Below, in pieces: positions 21,918 to 33,412 of a stretch of DNA of 64,000 nucleotides (position 1 is the stretch's first letter; every line of letters begins with the position of its first letter). Source of the stretch: Cephalotus follicularis (lineage: Eukaryota > Streptophyta > Magnoliopsida > Oxalidales > Cephalotaceae). The stretch covers positions 62,001 through 126,000 of the forward strand of contig BDDD01003358.1 of assembly GCA_001972305.1 (NCBI GenBank), read 5' to 3'. A program made the translations under genes and the position numbers. Below the pieces are notes generated by a model. The model was not told the DNA's origin. It did no database searches and was given only the letters and a program-made list of their open reading frames with translations.

Positions 21918-23669
21918 GTAAGTTCGAATTCGAACTCCCTGTGTTGATGTAATCTGACAATAAGGTCTAGGAGAATGCTTAATCTTCTGTTATTATGGTT
22001 GGTTAGTATCTTCTAGGATTATGGAAATTAAATGGAATGTAACACTTTGGTTCATGAATGGATGTTAATCTCTAAATTGGTTAGTAAGCTGTTGTTAGTT
22101 CCATAATAAGCTACTGAATCCCATATGGATATACAAACACATCTCATGTCCACTTAAGAGATAATGGATTGATATAATTGACAAGTGCATAAGATGTGGT
22201 AAAAGGGAGTTTCTATAAAGTTTAATGCACTAATGACTTAAACTACTGATTGGAATGGCTATAAGTGTTTACTGAATCTACTGTTATAGTTGCATGTATC
22301 CATAAACATGCATGTTTAGATTGTAACCTGATGGATTGAAGATTAGTTGGAAAAAGGCTTGGAAGCTTTAAAGAGAAAGATAACACAATTGATCTTGGGA
22401 TAGCAAATTGAGGTAGGGTTAGTGTTATGTTTTGGAAGATATGTCCATGCATTTCATGTATGTTAATTCCTACTTGCATTGAACTGATTTGGCATTGAAA
22501 TTGCACTACATATACACTGTCTGCCTGTATTTCTGGGCAAAAACAGTCGACTGTTATTGAAAACAGTCAACTACTCAATTGATACAGTCGACTGGCAACA
22601 CCTAGCGGTCGACTACTCAACCCAACAGCCGACTGGTTCTTGAGGGCAATCGACTATTCTAGGCTGGAAATTGCATAATAATTGATTGAATCACTACTGT
22701 TTTGCATTGCTATTGATTTGTATATATTACCATCATATAGTATGCACTGTTGATGTTATTTAACATCGTTATTACCGATATTTCAATGATCGAACGAACT
22801 ATGTGCCATATGCACAAATTATGGTTTAAACATCATTTCAAATCAAAAACTTTGATTTACAAAACTACTGTCTGGATTATTGTTACTGCATATACTACTT
22901 ATGTTAGTATAGACTGCTGGTGCTATTAATACCACTACTACTGATAGTTTAACGATTGAAACTATGTATGGGACTTGTACCCAAAATCTATGATATTTAC
23001 TATCATTTTCAAAAGAACGTTTATTGTTAAAAGAAACTACTGAATTTCCTCCTACATGAGGGGTACTTACTGTTTTGTTTCCTCATCCGGAAACCACTAC
23101 TGTACTGATATCGTTTCCTCACATGAGATGTACGATTACTGAACTAATATATGTTTCTAAAGAAAACACCTCGATATTGCATATTAAGTATATATGTAAT
23201 ATTACTACTGATTGTACTGATTGAATTGATTGTCTATGATTACTGCCGTAGTTGAGTGATGGAGGATATCACTGACTATGGATGTGATTCTGGGTGCCAG
23301 GAGTTGGCCAGAGTATCACCCCACTGTCTGTAATTGCCGAGATTACTGTTAAACTACCTACCAACGTCGGTAGTAAATGTTACCTTTTCTATCATCCTCG
23401 GTGTATAGGGTGATAGTTAGGTGGTGCACAGTTGGTGCTAGGAGTTAGCGGCATGTGACACCCAAACCACTGAATGAATTGATTGTACCCTTGTGCGGTA
23501 TTTTTGCATATGAAATGTTTATGGCCATTTGGCATGATTGCTCTTATATTGGCCCATTCAAATGTTATTTTTATATAAACTGTCATACATAATGCATTCG
23601 TATATTCCTTAGCATACATTATCTTCCTACTTAGCCAAGTAAGGACAACGGCTAACCCCTACAATTCAA
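21918..23669 (+). other. Candidate leader intron, G2 5' LTR
   Basis: Donor CTGGTAAGTT; acceptor block CTAACCCCTACAATTCAAG. The AG is kept although the preceding bases differ from S1. The 3' LTR counterpart is 35854-37605, ending TTATAG. Confidence 0.5.
22543..22656 (+). repeat. Second CAGTCGACTG cluster, G2 5' LTR
   Basis: Six motif copies separated by ctactcaa-type spacers, within the candidate intron. Confidence 0.8.
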
Positions 23670-23825
23670 GATTGAGCAAGGACGTTCGGAGTTTACTGCT
23701 GAAGTTGGATAGCTTCTTTTATCATTTTAAGGTTGTTATTTCTTTTGATGTATTGTAATGAACGAATGAATCATACCTCGTTTTCTTGTTGTATTCCTTA
23801 TGTTAAAGATAATTTTGACTTGTAC

Positions 23826-23851
23826 CCGCACGTAGTATGGGATGCGTGTGG
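23826..23851 (+). other. U5 hairpin, G2 5' LTR
   Basis: CCGCACG/CGTGTGG stem (one G-U pair) around TAGTATGGGATG. Confidence 0.7.
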
Positions 23852-23995
23852 ATGGTTGTAATTTATATTCTGGCTTATTGACTGCTTTCGCATATTGTTA
23901 TATACTGTTAAATGAAATGCTGGAATGTATGTTTAATACTGATATCACCATATATGCTTGTCAATGATGGATTGAAATAACGGGGTGTGACAGCA

Positions 23996-24007
23996 TGGTA
24001 TCAGAGC
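23996..24007 (+). other. G2 primer-binding site, initiator tRNA-Met, copy 1
   Basis: TGGTATCAGAGC, 3 bp after the LTR end. Confidence 0.93.
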
Positions 24008-24093
24008 ATATTCCATATATGCTAGCTGGGATAAGTTTTCAGAAATTAGTGAAATGTTTCCTAATGATCTTTGTCATTCATATAGGAAACAAA

Positions 24094-25246
24094 ATGGATC
24101 CAAGAAGAGGACGAAGAGGAAGGCGTAGAGCCGACGATGGATTCAATGCTCCGCCAGTTCCCGAAAATATTCCGCAAACGAATGAAGGAGTAAATGTTCC
24201 ACCAGTCCATGATGAGAGAAGTAATTTTGACAATCTGGCTGATCTTTTCCGACAGCAAATGCAAGCAAATGCAGCGAACATGGAACAGCTCCGGCAGATG
24301 TATGAGGCTAACCGGGCATATCAGCCAGCACCGGATGCTTGTCATGCAGGTGGATTTGGCCGAGATCTGGAGCGGTTCATGCGACAGAATCCTCTGGCCT
24401 TTAATGGCGAGCTGAATGCTACTGCTGCTGAGTGATGGATTAGAGATCTGGAGAAGATATTTACTGCTATGGACTGTACCGATGAGCAGAAGCTCAGTTT
24501 TGCTGTATACCGCTTGTGGGGCGAAGCGACTTACTGGTGGGAGAGAACATAAGCAAAATGGGAAGCCCGTGGACTCAACAGAACTTGGGACAGATTTCAG
24601 TCCGAGTTTCTGGATGCTTACGTACCGTCGATAGAGCGTGATAGATGGGAGACAGAGCTGATGGAGTTACGTCAAGGAGACATGACGGTAGCTCAGTACC
24701 AGACCAGATTTGTAGAGCTGGCCAGACACACGCAGTATCTTGTAGAGGGAGAGTCACGGATGATCCGGAGGTTCCTGAAGGGCCTTCGACCAGATATCAG
24801 ATCCAAATTGTTGATGTTGCAGCTGACCTCTTTTGTTGAAGTTGCTGAGAGGGCGATGATTCTTGAAGAAGATGCTAATGAGATAAGGGCAGAACGGACT
24901 AGTACTAATCAATCGAGGGCCGTACAGTCACAAGGGCAGGGAAGCAATAATCCTGCTAAGTCAAACAAGTCTGATAACAGAGGTCAAGGTGGTTCTCGAC
25001 GCACACGATCAAGGACACCTGGCCGAAACAGTCAGCAGAATGCAAGTGGATGTACTTTTTGCGGTCGTCCGAACCATGATGAGACCGATTGCTAGAAGAA
25101 TATGGGAAAGTGTTTGAGATGTGGCTCACAAGATCATATGCTGAATAAATGCCCGATGATGAGGGATCAAGCACGCGGCCAATAGGGTAGTGCTGGTGCG
25201 AGTGGTAGTGTTGCGGCAGCTCAACCGCGGAAGGACACCGGAAAGG
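24094..25246 (+). pseudogene. G2 gag, copy 1
   Basis: Gag of a Tekay/Del-like element. Start MDPRRGRRGRRRADDG at 24094, an Arg-rich N-terminus. QANAANMEQLRQMYEANR follows, then the Gag core with AVYRLWGEATYWWER and ELMELRQGDMTVAQYQTRF. Two CCHC knuckles follow (CTFCGRPNHDETDC near 25050 and CLRCGSQDHMLNKC near 25115). One frame throughout, with four stops: TGA at 24433, TAA at 24550, TAG at 25093 (tryptophan in G1) and TAG at 25184 (glutamine in G1). It runs directly into the protease with no gag stop of its own, as in a gag-pol fusion. Copy 2 at 27959 repeats all four stops. Confidence 0.92.
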
Positions 25247-25806
25247 GGATCATGAAAGGTAGGGTCTACACCTTATCTAAAGATGATGTGCCAGAATCTA
25301 CTACTGTTGTGGGAGGTACCATTTACATATCTGGCATATTAGCACATGTGTTGATTGACCCTGGTGCAACACATTCATTTATTGTATCGAGTTTTGCTTG
25401 CAAGTTGCATGGTGTTACTTCTAGATTGCCTTATGTTTTGGAGGTGAGTACCCCTGCGGGTACTTGTCTTTTATCCGATACTGTTCTGAAGGATTGTGAA
25501 ATCGTGATAGCTGGAATTGAATTATCTGCTGACCTGATAGTGTTGCCTATCCGAGATTTTGATGTAATCTTGGGGATGGATTGCCTATATATTTATCATG
25601 CTTGTGTTGATTGCTACAACAAGATGATGACATTTTATCTGCAAGACGGGACTAAGTGCAAGTTCATCGGAGAGAAGAATGTTACTGCTCCGATCATTTC
25701 ATATACATGAGCATAGAAATATCTTAAGCAAGGATGCGAGGGCTATTTGGCGTATGTGATTGATCATACGAAAGGTACGCCCAGTATTGATCAAGAGCCT
25801 GTTGTA
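25247..25806 (+). pseudogene. G2 protease, copy 1
   Basis: Retropepsin-like domain in the same frame as gag. It begins MKGRVYTLSKDDVPES; the active-site motif is LIDPGATHSF (about 25355-25380), and DFDVILGMD lies about 65 residues later, the usual spacing. Two stops lie just after the domain (TGA at 25708, TAG at 25714), at positions open in copy 2. The linker [24 protein letters not shown] then leads into RT. The domain itself is open, but the polyprotein upstream and downstream is broken. Confidence 0.9.
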
Positions 25807-27161
25807 TGTGAATTTCCTGATGTATTTCCAGATGAACTTACTTCGTTGCCACCGGAGAGGGACATAGAGTTCAGCATCGAATTATTACCTGAAACTACTC
25901 CGATATCCAGAACACCATACCGAATGGCTCCTGCCGAACTGAAGGAGTTGAAGGTTCAATTACAGGATTATCTTGACAAGGGTTTTATCAGACCGAGTGT
26001 GTCACCGTGGAGAGCACCGGTTCTATTTGTGAAGAAGAAGGACGGATCAATGCGATTATGTATTGATTACAGGCTGGTGAATGAATTGACGGTGGAGAAC
26101 AAATATCCTCTGCCACATATTGAGGAATTGTTCGACCAGTTACAAGGCTCGACTGTATTCTCCAAGCTTGACCTAAGAACAGGCTATCATCAATTGAGGA
26201 TCCGAGAAGGTGATGTGGAGAAGACTGCATTCTGAACCAGATATGGACACTACGAGTTTCTGATATTGCCGTTTGGTTTGACGAATGCTCCTGCAGCCTT
26301 TATGTTTCTGATGAACAGAGTGCTCCAACCTTATCTTGATCAGTTTGTTGTGATACTTTTAGATGACATCCTGATCTACTCAGAGAGCGTTGAGGAACAC
26401 GTGCAGCACTTGAAGATCATATTGCAGGTATTGCGGAAGGAACAGCTATACGCCAAATTCAGCAAGGGTGAGTTTTGGCTAGATCATGTGACTTTCTTAG
26501 GTCACATAGTGTCGAGTGAAGGATTGTCAGTGGATCCTTCTAAGATTGAGAGCATTGTTGATTGGCCCCAACCGAGGAACGCTACAGAGGTGCGTAGTTT
26601 CTTGGGATTGGCTGGCTATTATTGCAGATTCATCGAGGGATTCTCGAAGCTTGCTGCACCACCCAGTTGACGCAGAAGAAGTCCAGCTTTGTGTGGGATC
26701 AGTCTTGTGAGACAAGTTTTCAAGAATTAAAGAGTCGGTTGATTTCGGCTCCAGTGCTGGCATTACCTAAGGGTAGTGAGGGATTTACTGTCTACACTGA
26801 TGCTTCTGGGAAGGGATTGGGATGCGTTCTGATGCAACATGGTAGGGTGATTGTGTACGCATCGTGAAAGTTGAAGCCGTACGAAGAAAACTATCCCGTA
26901 CATGATCTTGAGTTGGCGGCCATAGTATTTGCCTTGCAAAAATGGAGGCACTACCTTTATGGAGCGCAGTTTGAAATCTTTACTGACCATAAGAGCTTAA
27001 AATATCTATTTTCCCAGAAGCAACTCAACATGAGACAGAGGCGATGGGTGGAGTTCTTCAATGACTACAACTGCAACATTCAGTACCACCCGGGAAAGGC
27101 AAATATAGTGGCTGATGCGCTGAGTCGCAAGGCGATGATTGCTGGTGCTATGGTTTCATAG
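25807..27161 (+). pseudogene. G2 RT-RNase H, copy 1
   Basis: RT starts at [16 protein letters not shown]. The fingers/palm include [14 protein letters not shown] and [14 protein letters not shown]; the catalytic motif is [12 protein letters not shown] (about 26340-26385); the thumb has [15 protein letters not shown]. RNase H has the acidic residues in [27 protein letters not shown] and [14 protein letters not shown]. Breaks: TGA at 26233 (arginine in G4), a four-base deletion near 26660 in the connection (frame shifts), TGA at 26866 (arginine elsewhere) and TAG near 27160. The same lesions are in copy 2 at the same relative places. Confidence 0.93.
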
Positions 27162-27773
27162 TGGAATCTATTGAAGGAATTTCAGAGATGGAATCCGTTC
27201 ATGGTTTCCCGAGGAGCGATTGTGGCGAGTATGAGGGCACAACCGGAACTTCTCGAGCATATTTTGACTGCTCAGTATTGTGATGCTGATTTGTGGAGTA
27301 TTCGTGAGAACCTTGACACTGATTCTGAGTTCTCCGTACATACAGATGGCATATTGAGATTCCGGGGAAGGATTTGTGTTCCGAATGATGAGAGTATCAA
27401 GAATGAGCTTCTGCAACAAGCTCATAAATCGAGATATAGTGTTCACCCAGGAAGTTCCAAAATATGGCACGACCTGAAGAAGAACTACTGGTGGAACGGT
27501 ATGAAGAGAGAGATTGCCAAATATGTAGCATGGTGTTTAACCTGTCAAAGAGTAAAGGCTGAACATCAGAAACCTGCGGGACTACTACAATCGCTACCAG
27601 TGGTGGAATGGAAATGGGAACACGTGACCATGGACTTTGTGTCAGGATTGCCGAGGTCACGAAACCAGCATGAGGCAGTATGGGTTGTTGTGGACAGACT
27701 TACTAAGTCCGCACACTTTCTTCCGATGAACATGAAATATTCTATCGAGAAGCTTGCTCGATTGTATATCCGG
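27162..27773 (+). pseudogene. G2 integrase, copy 1, truncated
   Basis: HHCC zinc-binding domain ([11 protein letters not shown] ... CLTCQRVKA, about 27420-27560), then the start of the catalytic core with its first Asp in [10 protein letters not shown]. The segment ends at LARLYIR, where sequence jumps at 27773/27774 into the last 83 bp of a G2 LTR. The second Asp and the Glu of the DDE triad are therefore missing. Up to that point it is open from 27171. Copy 2 continues across the same site without a break, so copy 1 is the 3'-truncated partner of the tandem duplication. Confidence 0.92.
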
Positions 27774-27856
27774 AAATGAAATGCTGGAATGTATGTTTAA
27801 TACTGATATCACCATATATGCTTGTCAATGATGGATTGAAATAACGGGGTGTGACA
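27774..27856 (+). repeat. G2 LTR 3'-end fragment
   Basis: Collinear with 23910-23992; ends CGGGGTGTGACA and is followed by a normal PBS. Marks the start of tandem copy 2. Confidence 0.92.
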
Positions 27857-27859
27857 GCA

Positions 27860-27871
27860 TGGTATCAGAGC
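27860..27871 (+). other. G2 primer-binding site, copy 2
   Basis: TGGTATCAGAGC after the LTR fragment, 3864 bp after copy 1. Confidence 0.92.
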
Positions 27872-27958
27872 ATATTCCATATATGCTAGCTGGGATAAGT
27901 TTCTCGGAAATTAGTGAAATGTTTCCTAATGATCTTTGTCATTCATATAGGAAACAAA

Positions 27959-29111
27959 ATGGATCCAAGAAGAGGACGAAGAGGAAGGCGTAGAGCTGAC
28001 GACGGATTCAATGCTCCGCCAGTACCCAAAAATATTCCGTAAATGAATGAAGGAGTAAATGTTCCTCCAGTCCATGATGAGAGAAGTAATTTTGACAATC
28101 TGGATGATCTTTTCCGACAACAAATGCAAGCAAATGCAGCGAACATGGAACAGCTCCGGCAGATGTGTGAGTCTAACCGGGCATATCAGCCAGCACCGGA
28201 TGCTTGTCATGCAGGTGGATTTGGCCGAGATCTGGAGCGGTTCATGCGACAGAATCCTCTGGCCTTTAATGGCGAGCTGAATGCTACTGCTGCTGAGTGA
28301 TGGATTAGAGATCTGGAGAAGATATTTACTGCTATGGACTGTACCGATGAGCAGAAGCTCAGTTTTGCTGTATACCGCTTGTGGGGCGAAGCGACTTACT
28401 GGTGGGAGAGAACATAAGCAAAATGGGAAGCCCGTGGACTCAACAGAACTTGGGACAGATTTCAGTCCGAGTTTCTGGATGCTTACGTACCGTCGATAGA
28501 GCGTGATAGATGGGAGACAGAGCTGATGGAGTTACGTCAAGGAGACATGACGGTAGCTCAGTACCAGACCAGATTTGTAGAGCTGGCCAGACACACGCAG
28601 TATCTTGTAGAGGGAGAGTCACGGATGATCCGGAGGTTCCTGAAGGGCCTTCGACCAGATATCAGATCCAAATTGTTGATGTTGCAGCTGACCTCTTTTG
28701 TTGAAGTTGCTGAGAGGGCGATGATTCTTGAAGAAGATGCTAATGAGATAAGGGCAGAACGGACTAGTACTAATCAATCGAGGGCCGTACAGTCACAAGG
28801 GCAGGGAAGCAATAATCCTGCTAAGTCAAACAAGTCTGATAACAGAGGTCAAGGTGGTTCTCGACGCACACGATCAAGGACACCTGGCCGAAACAGTCAG
28901 CAGAATGCAAGTGGATGTACTTTTTGCGGTCGTCCGAACCATGATGAGACCGATTGCTAGAAGAATATGGGAAAGTGTTTGAGATGTGGCTCACAAGATC
29001 ATATGCTGAATAAATGCCCGATGATGAGGGATCAAGCACGCGGCCAATAGGGTAGTGCTGGTGCGAGTGGTAGTGTTGCGGCAGCTCAACCGCGGAAGGA
29101 CACCGGAAAGG
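27959..29111 (+). pseudogene. G2 gag, copy 2
   Basis: Same architecture as copy 1 (Arg-rich start, Gag core, two CCHC knuckles) and shifted by 3865 bp. It carries the same four stops (28298, 28415, 28958, 29049) plus an extra early TAA at about 28040 where copy 1 has CAA. From about 28230 to its end I saw no difference from copy 1. Only scattered substitutions and one single-base indel distinguish the copies upstream. Confidence 0.92.
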
Positions 29112-29671
29112 GGATCATGAAAGGTAGGGTCTACACCTTATCTAAAGATGATGTGCCAGAATCTACTACTGTTGTGGGAGGTACCATTTACATATCTGGC
29201 ATATTAGCACATGTGTTGATTGACCCTGGAGCAACACATTCAATTATTGAATCAAGTTTTGCTAACAAGTTGCATGGTGTTACTTCTAGATTGCCATATG
29301 TTTTGGAGGTGAGTACAACTGCGGGTACTTGTCTTTTATCCGATACTGTTCTGAAGGATTGTGAAATCGTGATAGCTGGAATTGAATTATCTGCTGACCT
29401 GATAGTGTTGCCTATCCGAGATTTTGATGTAATCTTGGGGATGGATTGACTATATATTAATCATGCTTGTGTTGATTGCTACAACAAGATGATGACATTT
29501 TATCTGCAAGACGGGACTAAGTGCAAGTTAATCGGAGAGAAGAATGTTACTGCTCCGATCATTTCATATACAAGAGCAAAGAAATATCTTAAGCAAGGAT
29601 GCGAGGGCTATTTGGCGTATGTGATTGATCATACGAAAGGTACGCCCAGTATTGATCAAGAGCCTGTTGTA
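29112..29671 (+). pseudogene. G2 protease, copy 2
   Basis: Retropepsin-like domain with active-site motif LIDPGATHS and VILGMD. It differs from copy 1 in a short patch (GATHSIIESSFANK against GATHSFIVSSFACK) and by TGA at 29447 replacing the codon after GMD. It lacks the two stops after SYT that copy 1 has, reading [10 protein letters not shown]. This patch of differences in an otherwise near-identical duplication suggests gene conversion or template switching with a third copy. Confidence 0.9.
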
Positions 29672-31026
29672 TGTGAATTTCCTGATGTATTTCCAGATGA
29701 ACTTACTTCGTTGCCACCGGAGAGGGACATAGAGTTCAGCATCGAATTATTACCTGAAACTACTCCGATATCCAGAACACCATACCGAATGGCTCCTGCC
29801 GAACTGAAGGAGTTGAAGGTTCAATTACAGGATTATCTTGACAAGGGTTTTATCAGACCGAGTGTGTCACCGTGGAGAGCACCGGTTCTATTTGTGAAGA
29901 AGAAGGACGGATCAATGCGATTATGTATTGATTACAGGCTGGTGAATGAATTGACGGTGGAGAACAAATATCCTCTGCCACATATTGAGGAATTGTTCGA
30001 CCAGTTACAAGGCTCGACTGTATTCTCCAAGCTTGACCTAAGAACAGGCTATCATCAATTGAGGATCCGAGAAGGTGATGTGGAGAAGACTGCATTCTGA
30101 ACCAGATATGGACACTACGAGTTTCTGATATTGCCGTTTGGTTTGACGAATGCTCCTGCAGCCTTTATGTTTCTGATGAACAGAGTGCTCCAACCTTATC
30201 TTGATCAGTTTGTTGTGATACTTTTAGATGACATCCTGATCTACTCAGAGAGCGTTGAGGAACACGTGCAGCACTTGAAGATCATATTGCAGGTATTGCG
30301 GAAGGAACAGCTATACGCCAAATTCAGCAAGGGTGAGTTTTGGCTAGATCATGTGACTTTCTTAGGTCACATAGTGTCGAGTGAAGGATTGTCAGTGGAT
30401 CCTTCTAAGATTGAGAGCATTGTTGATTGGCCCCAACCGAGGAACGCTACAGAGGTGCGTAGTTTCTTGGGATTGGCTGGCTATTATTGCAGATTCATCG
30501 AGGGATTCTCGAAGCTTGCTGCACCACCCAGTTGACGCAGAAGAAGTCCAGCTTTGTGTGGGATCAGTCTTGTGAGACAAGTTTTCAAGAATTAAAGAGT
30601 CGGTTGATTTCGGCTCCAGTGCTGGCATTACCTAAGGGTAGTGAGGGATTTACTGTCTACACTGATGCTTCTGGGAAGGGATTGGGATGCGTTCTGATGC
30701 AACATGGTAGGGTGATTGTGTACGCATCGTGAAAGTTGAAGCCGTACGAAGAAAACTATCCCGTACATGATCTTGAGTTGGCGGCCATAGTATTTGCCTT
30801 GCAAAAATGGAGGCACTACCTTTATGGAGCGCAGTTTGAAATCTTTACTGACCATAAGAGCTTAAAATATCTATTTTCCCAGAAGCAACTCAACATGAGA
30901 CAGAGGCGATGGGTGGAGTTCTTCAATGACTACAACTGCAACATTCAGTACCACCCGGGAAAGGCAAATATAGTGGCTGATGCGCTGAGTCGCAAGGCGA
31001 TGATTGCTGGTGCTATGGTTTCATAG
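29672..31026 (+). pseudogene. G2 RT-RNase H, copy 2
   Basis: Repeats copy 1 including TGA at 30098, the four-base deletion near 30525, TGA at 30731 and TAG near 31025. Catalytic [12 protein letters not shown] is at about 30205-30250. I saw no difference from copy 1 along this stretch, so the duplication happened after these lesions existed. Confidence 0.93.
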
Positions 31027-31035
31027 TGGAATCTA

Positions 31036-32667
31036 TTGAAGGAATTTCAGAGATGGAATCCGTTCATGGTTTCCCGAGGAGCGATTGTGGCGAGTATGAG
31101 GGCACAACCGGAACTTCTCGAGCATATTTTGACTGCTCAGTATTGTGATGCTGATTTGTGGAGTATTCGTGAGAACCTTGACACTGATTCTGAGTTCTCC
31201 GTACATACAGATGGCATATTGAGATTCCGGGGAAGGATTTGTGTTCCGAATGATGAGAGTATCAAGAATGAGCTTCTGCAACAAGCTCATAAATCGAGAT
31301 ATAGTGTTCACCCAGGAAGTTCCAAAATATGGCACGACCTGAAGAAGAACTACTGGTGGAACGGTATGAAGAGAGAGATTGCCAAATATGTAGCATGGTG
31401 TTTAACCTGTCAAAGAGTAAAGGCTGAACATCAGAAACCTGCGGGACTACTACAATCGCTACCAGTGGTGGAATGGAAATGGGAACACGTGACCATGGAC
31501 TTTGTGTCAGGATTGCCGAGGTCACGAAACCAGCATGAGGCAGTATGGGTTGTTGTGGACAGACTTACTAAGTCCGCACACTTTCTTCCGATGAACATGA
31601 AATATTCTATCGAGAAGCTTGCTCGATTGTATATCCGGGAGATAGTAAGATTGCATGGGGTGCCGGTCAGTATTGTCTGCGACCGTGATGCTAGATTTTA
31701 TTCAAGGTTCTGGAAGAAGTTCCAAGCAGCTATGGGAACAACCTTGAATTTTAGTACTGCATTTCACCCACAGACTGACGGACAGTCCGAGCGTACAGCC
31801 TTTATGTGTCTGATGAACAGAGTGTTCCAACCTTATCTTGATCAGTTTGTTGTGATATTTTTAGATGACATCCTGATCTACTCAGAGAGCGTTAACGAAC
31901 ACATGCAGCACTTGAAGATCGTATTGCAGGTATTGCGGAAGGAACAACTGTACGCCAAATTCAGCAAGTGCGAATTTTGGCTGGATCATGTGACTTTCTT
32001 AGGTCACATAGTGTCGAGTAAAGGATTGTCAGTGGATCCTTCTAAGATTGAGAGCATTGTTGATTGGCCCCAACCGAGGAATGCTACGGAGGTGCATTGT
32101 TTCTTGGGATTGGCTGGCTATTATCGCAGATTCATCGAGGGATTCTCGAAGCTTGCTACACCACTGACCCAGTTGACGCAGAAGAAGTCCAGCATTGTGT
32201 GGGACGAGTCTTGTGAGACAAGTTTCCAAGAATTGAAGAGTCGGTTGATTTCGGCTCCAATGCTGGCATTACCTGAGGGTAATGAGGGATTTACTGTGTA
32301 CACTGATGCTTTTGGGAAGGGATTGGGATGCGTTCTAATGCAACATGGTAGGGTGATTGCCTACGCATCACGAAAGTTGAAGCCGTACGAAGAAAACTAT
32401 CCCGTACAGGATCTTGAGTTGGCGGCCATAGTATTTGCCTTGCAGAAATGGAGGCACTACCTTTATGGAGTGCAGTTTGAAATCTTTACTGACCATAAGA
32501 GCTTAAAATATCTGTTTTCCCAGAAGGAACTCAACATGAGACAGAGGCGATGGGTGGAGTTCTTCAATGACTACAACTGTAACATTCAGTACCACCCGGG
32601 AAAGGCAAATGTAGTGGCTGATGCGCTGAGTCGCAAGGCGATGATTGCTGGAGCTATGGTTTCATAG
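31036..32667 (+). pseudogene. G2 integrase fused in frame to a second RT-RNase H
   Basis: An uninterrupted 543-codon frame. Residues 1-254 are integrase: the HHCC domain, then the catalytic Asp in TMDFVSG, Asp in VCDRDARF and Glu in DGQSER. Immediately after QSERT the sequence jumps, at about 31795, into RT at [16 protein letters not shown]. It continues through FLDDILIYS, the thumb, and RNase H ([41 protein letters not shown]). The RT part has an intact CEFWLDH and lacks the deletion of copies 1 and 2, so it comes from another family member. The integrase C-terminus and chromodomain are lost at the join. The join lies at a short shared cag, suggesting a microhomology-guided jump. Confidence 0.92.
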
Positions 32668-33412
32668 TGGAATCTATTGGAGGAATTTCAGAGATGGAAT
32701 CCGTTCATGGTTTCCCGAGGAGTGATTGTGGCGAGTACGAGGGCACAACCGGAAGTTCTCGAGCTTATTTTGACTGCTCAGTATTGTGATGCTGATTTGT
32801 GGAGTATTCGTGAGAACCTTGACACTGATTCTGAGTTCTCTGTACATACAGATGGCATATTGAGATTCCGGGGAAGGATTTGTGTTCCGAATGATGAGAG
32901 TATCAAGAATGAGCTTCTGCAATAAGCTCATAAATCCAGATATAGTGTTCACCGAGGAAGTTCCAAAATATGGAACGACCTGAAGAAGAACTATTGGTGG
33001 AGCGGTATGAAGAGAGAGATTGCCGAATATGTAGCACGGTGTTTGACCTGTCAGAGAGTGAAGGCTGAACATCAGAAACCTGCGGGACTACTACAATCGC
33101 TACCAGTGGTGGAATGGAAATGGGAACACGTGACCATGGACTTTGTGTCAGGATTGCTGAGGTCACGAAACCAGCATGAAGCAGTATGGGTTGTTGTGGA
33201 CAGACTTACTAAGTCCGCACACTTTCTTCTGATGAACATGACATTTTCTATCGAGAAGCTTGCTCGATTGTATATCCGGGAGATAGTAAGATTGCATGGG
33301 GTGCCGGTCAGTATTGTCTGCGACCGTGATGCTAGATTTACTTCAAGGTTCTGGAAGAAGTTCCAAGCAGCTATGGGAACAACCTTGAATTTTAGTACTG
33401 CATTTCACCCAC
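32668..33412 (+). pseudogene. G2 integrase, third copy, truncated
   Basis: Continues from the preceding RNase H after the TAG ending it. It contains the HHCC domain (interrupted by TAA at about 32923 where copies 1 and 2 have CAA), then the catalytic core open from 33007: [16 protein letters not shown] and the run-in to the Glu motif (FSTAFHPH). At 33412 it jumps into LTR sequence just before the DGQSER glutamate. It differs from copies 1 and 2 at scattered positions, such as TRAQPEVLELI against [11 protein letters not shown]. Confidence 0.92.

Larger units (their letters stand above)
21218..23992 (+). repeat. G2 5' LTR
   Basis: TGTAATAACCGC...CGGGGTGTGACA, 2775 bp. Related to, but distinct from, the G1/S1/G4 LTRs. 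Confidence 0.94.

Noticed and set aside
23996-24007. tRNA-like sequences at LTR borders (also at 1091, 4477, 27860, 38054, 43317, 53482, 59795)
   Set aside because: Only 12-18 bases complementary to tRNA 3' ends, directly inside LTRs; these are primer-binding sites, not tRNA genes.
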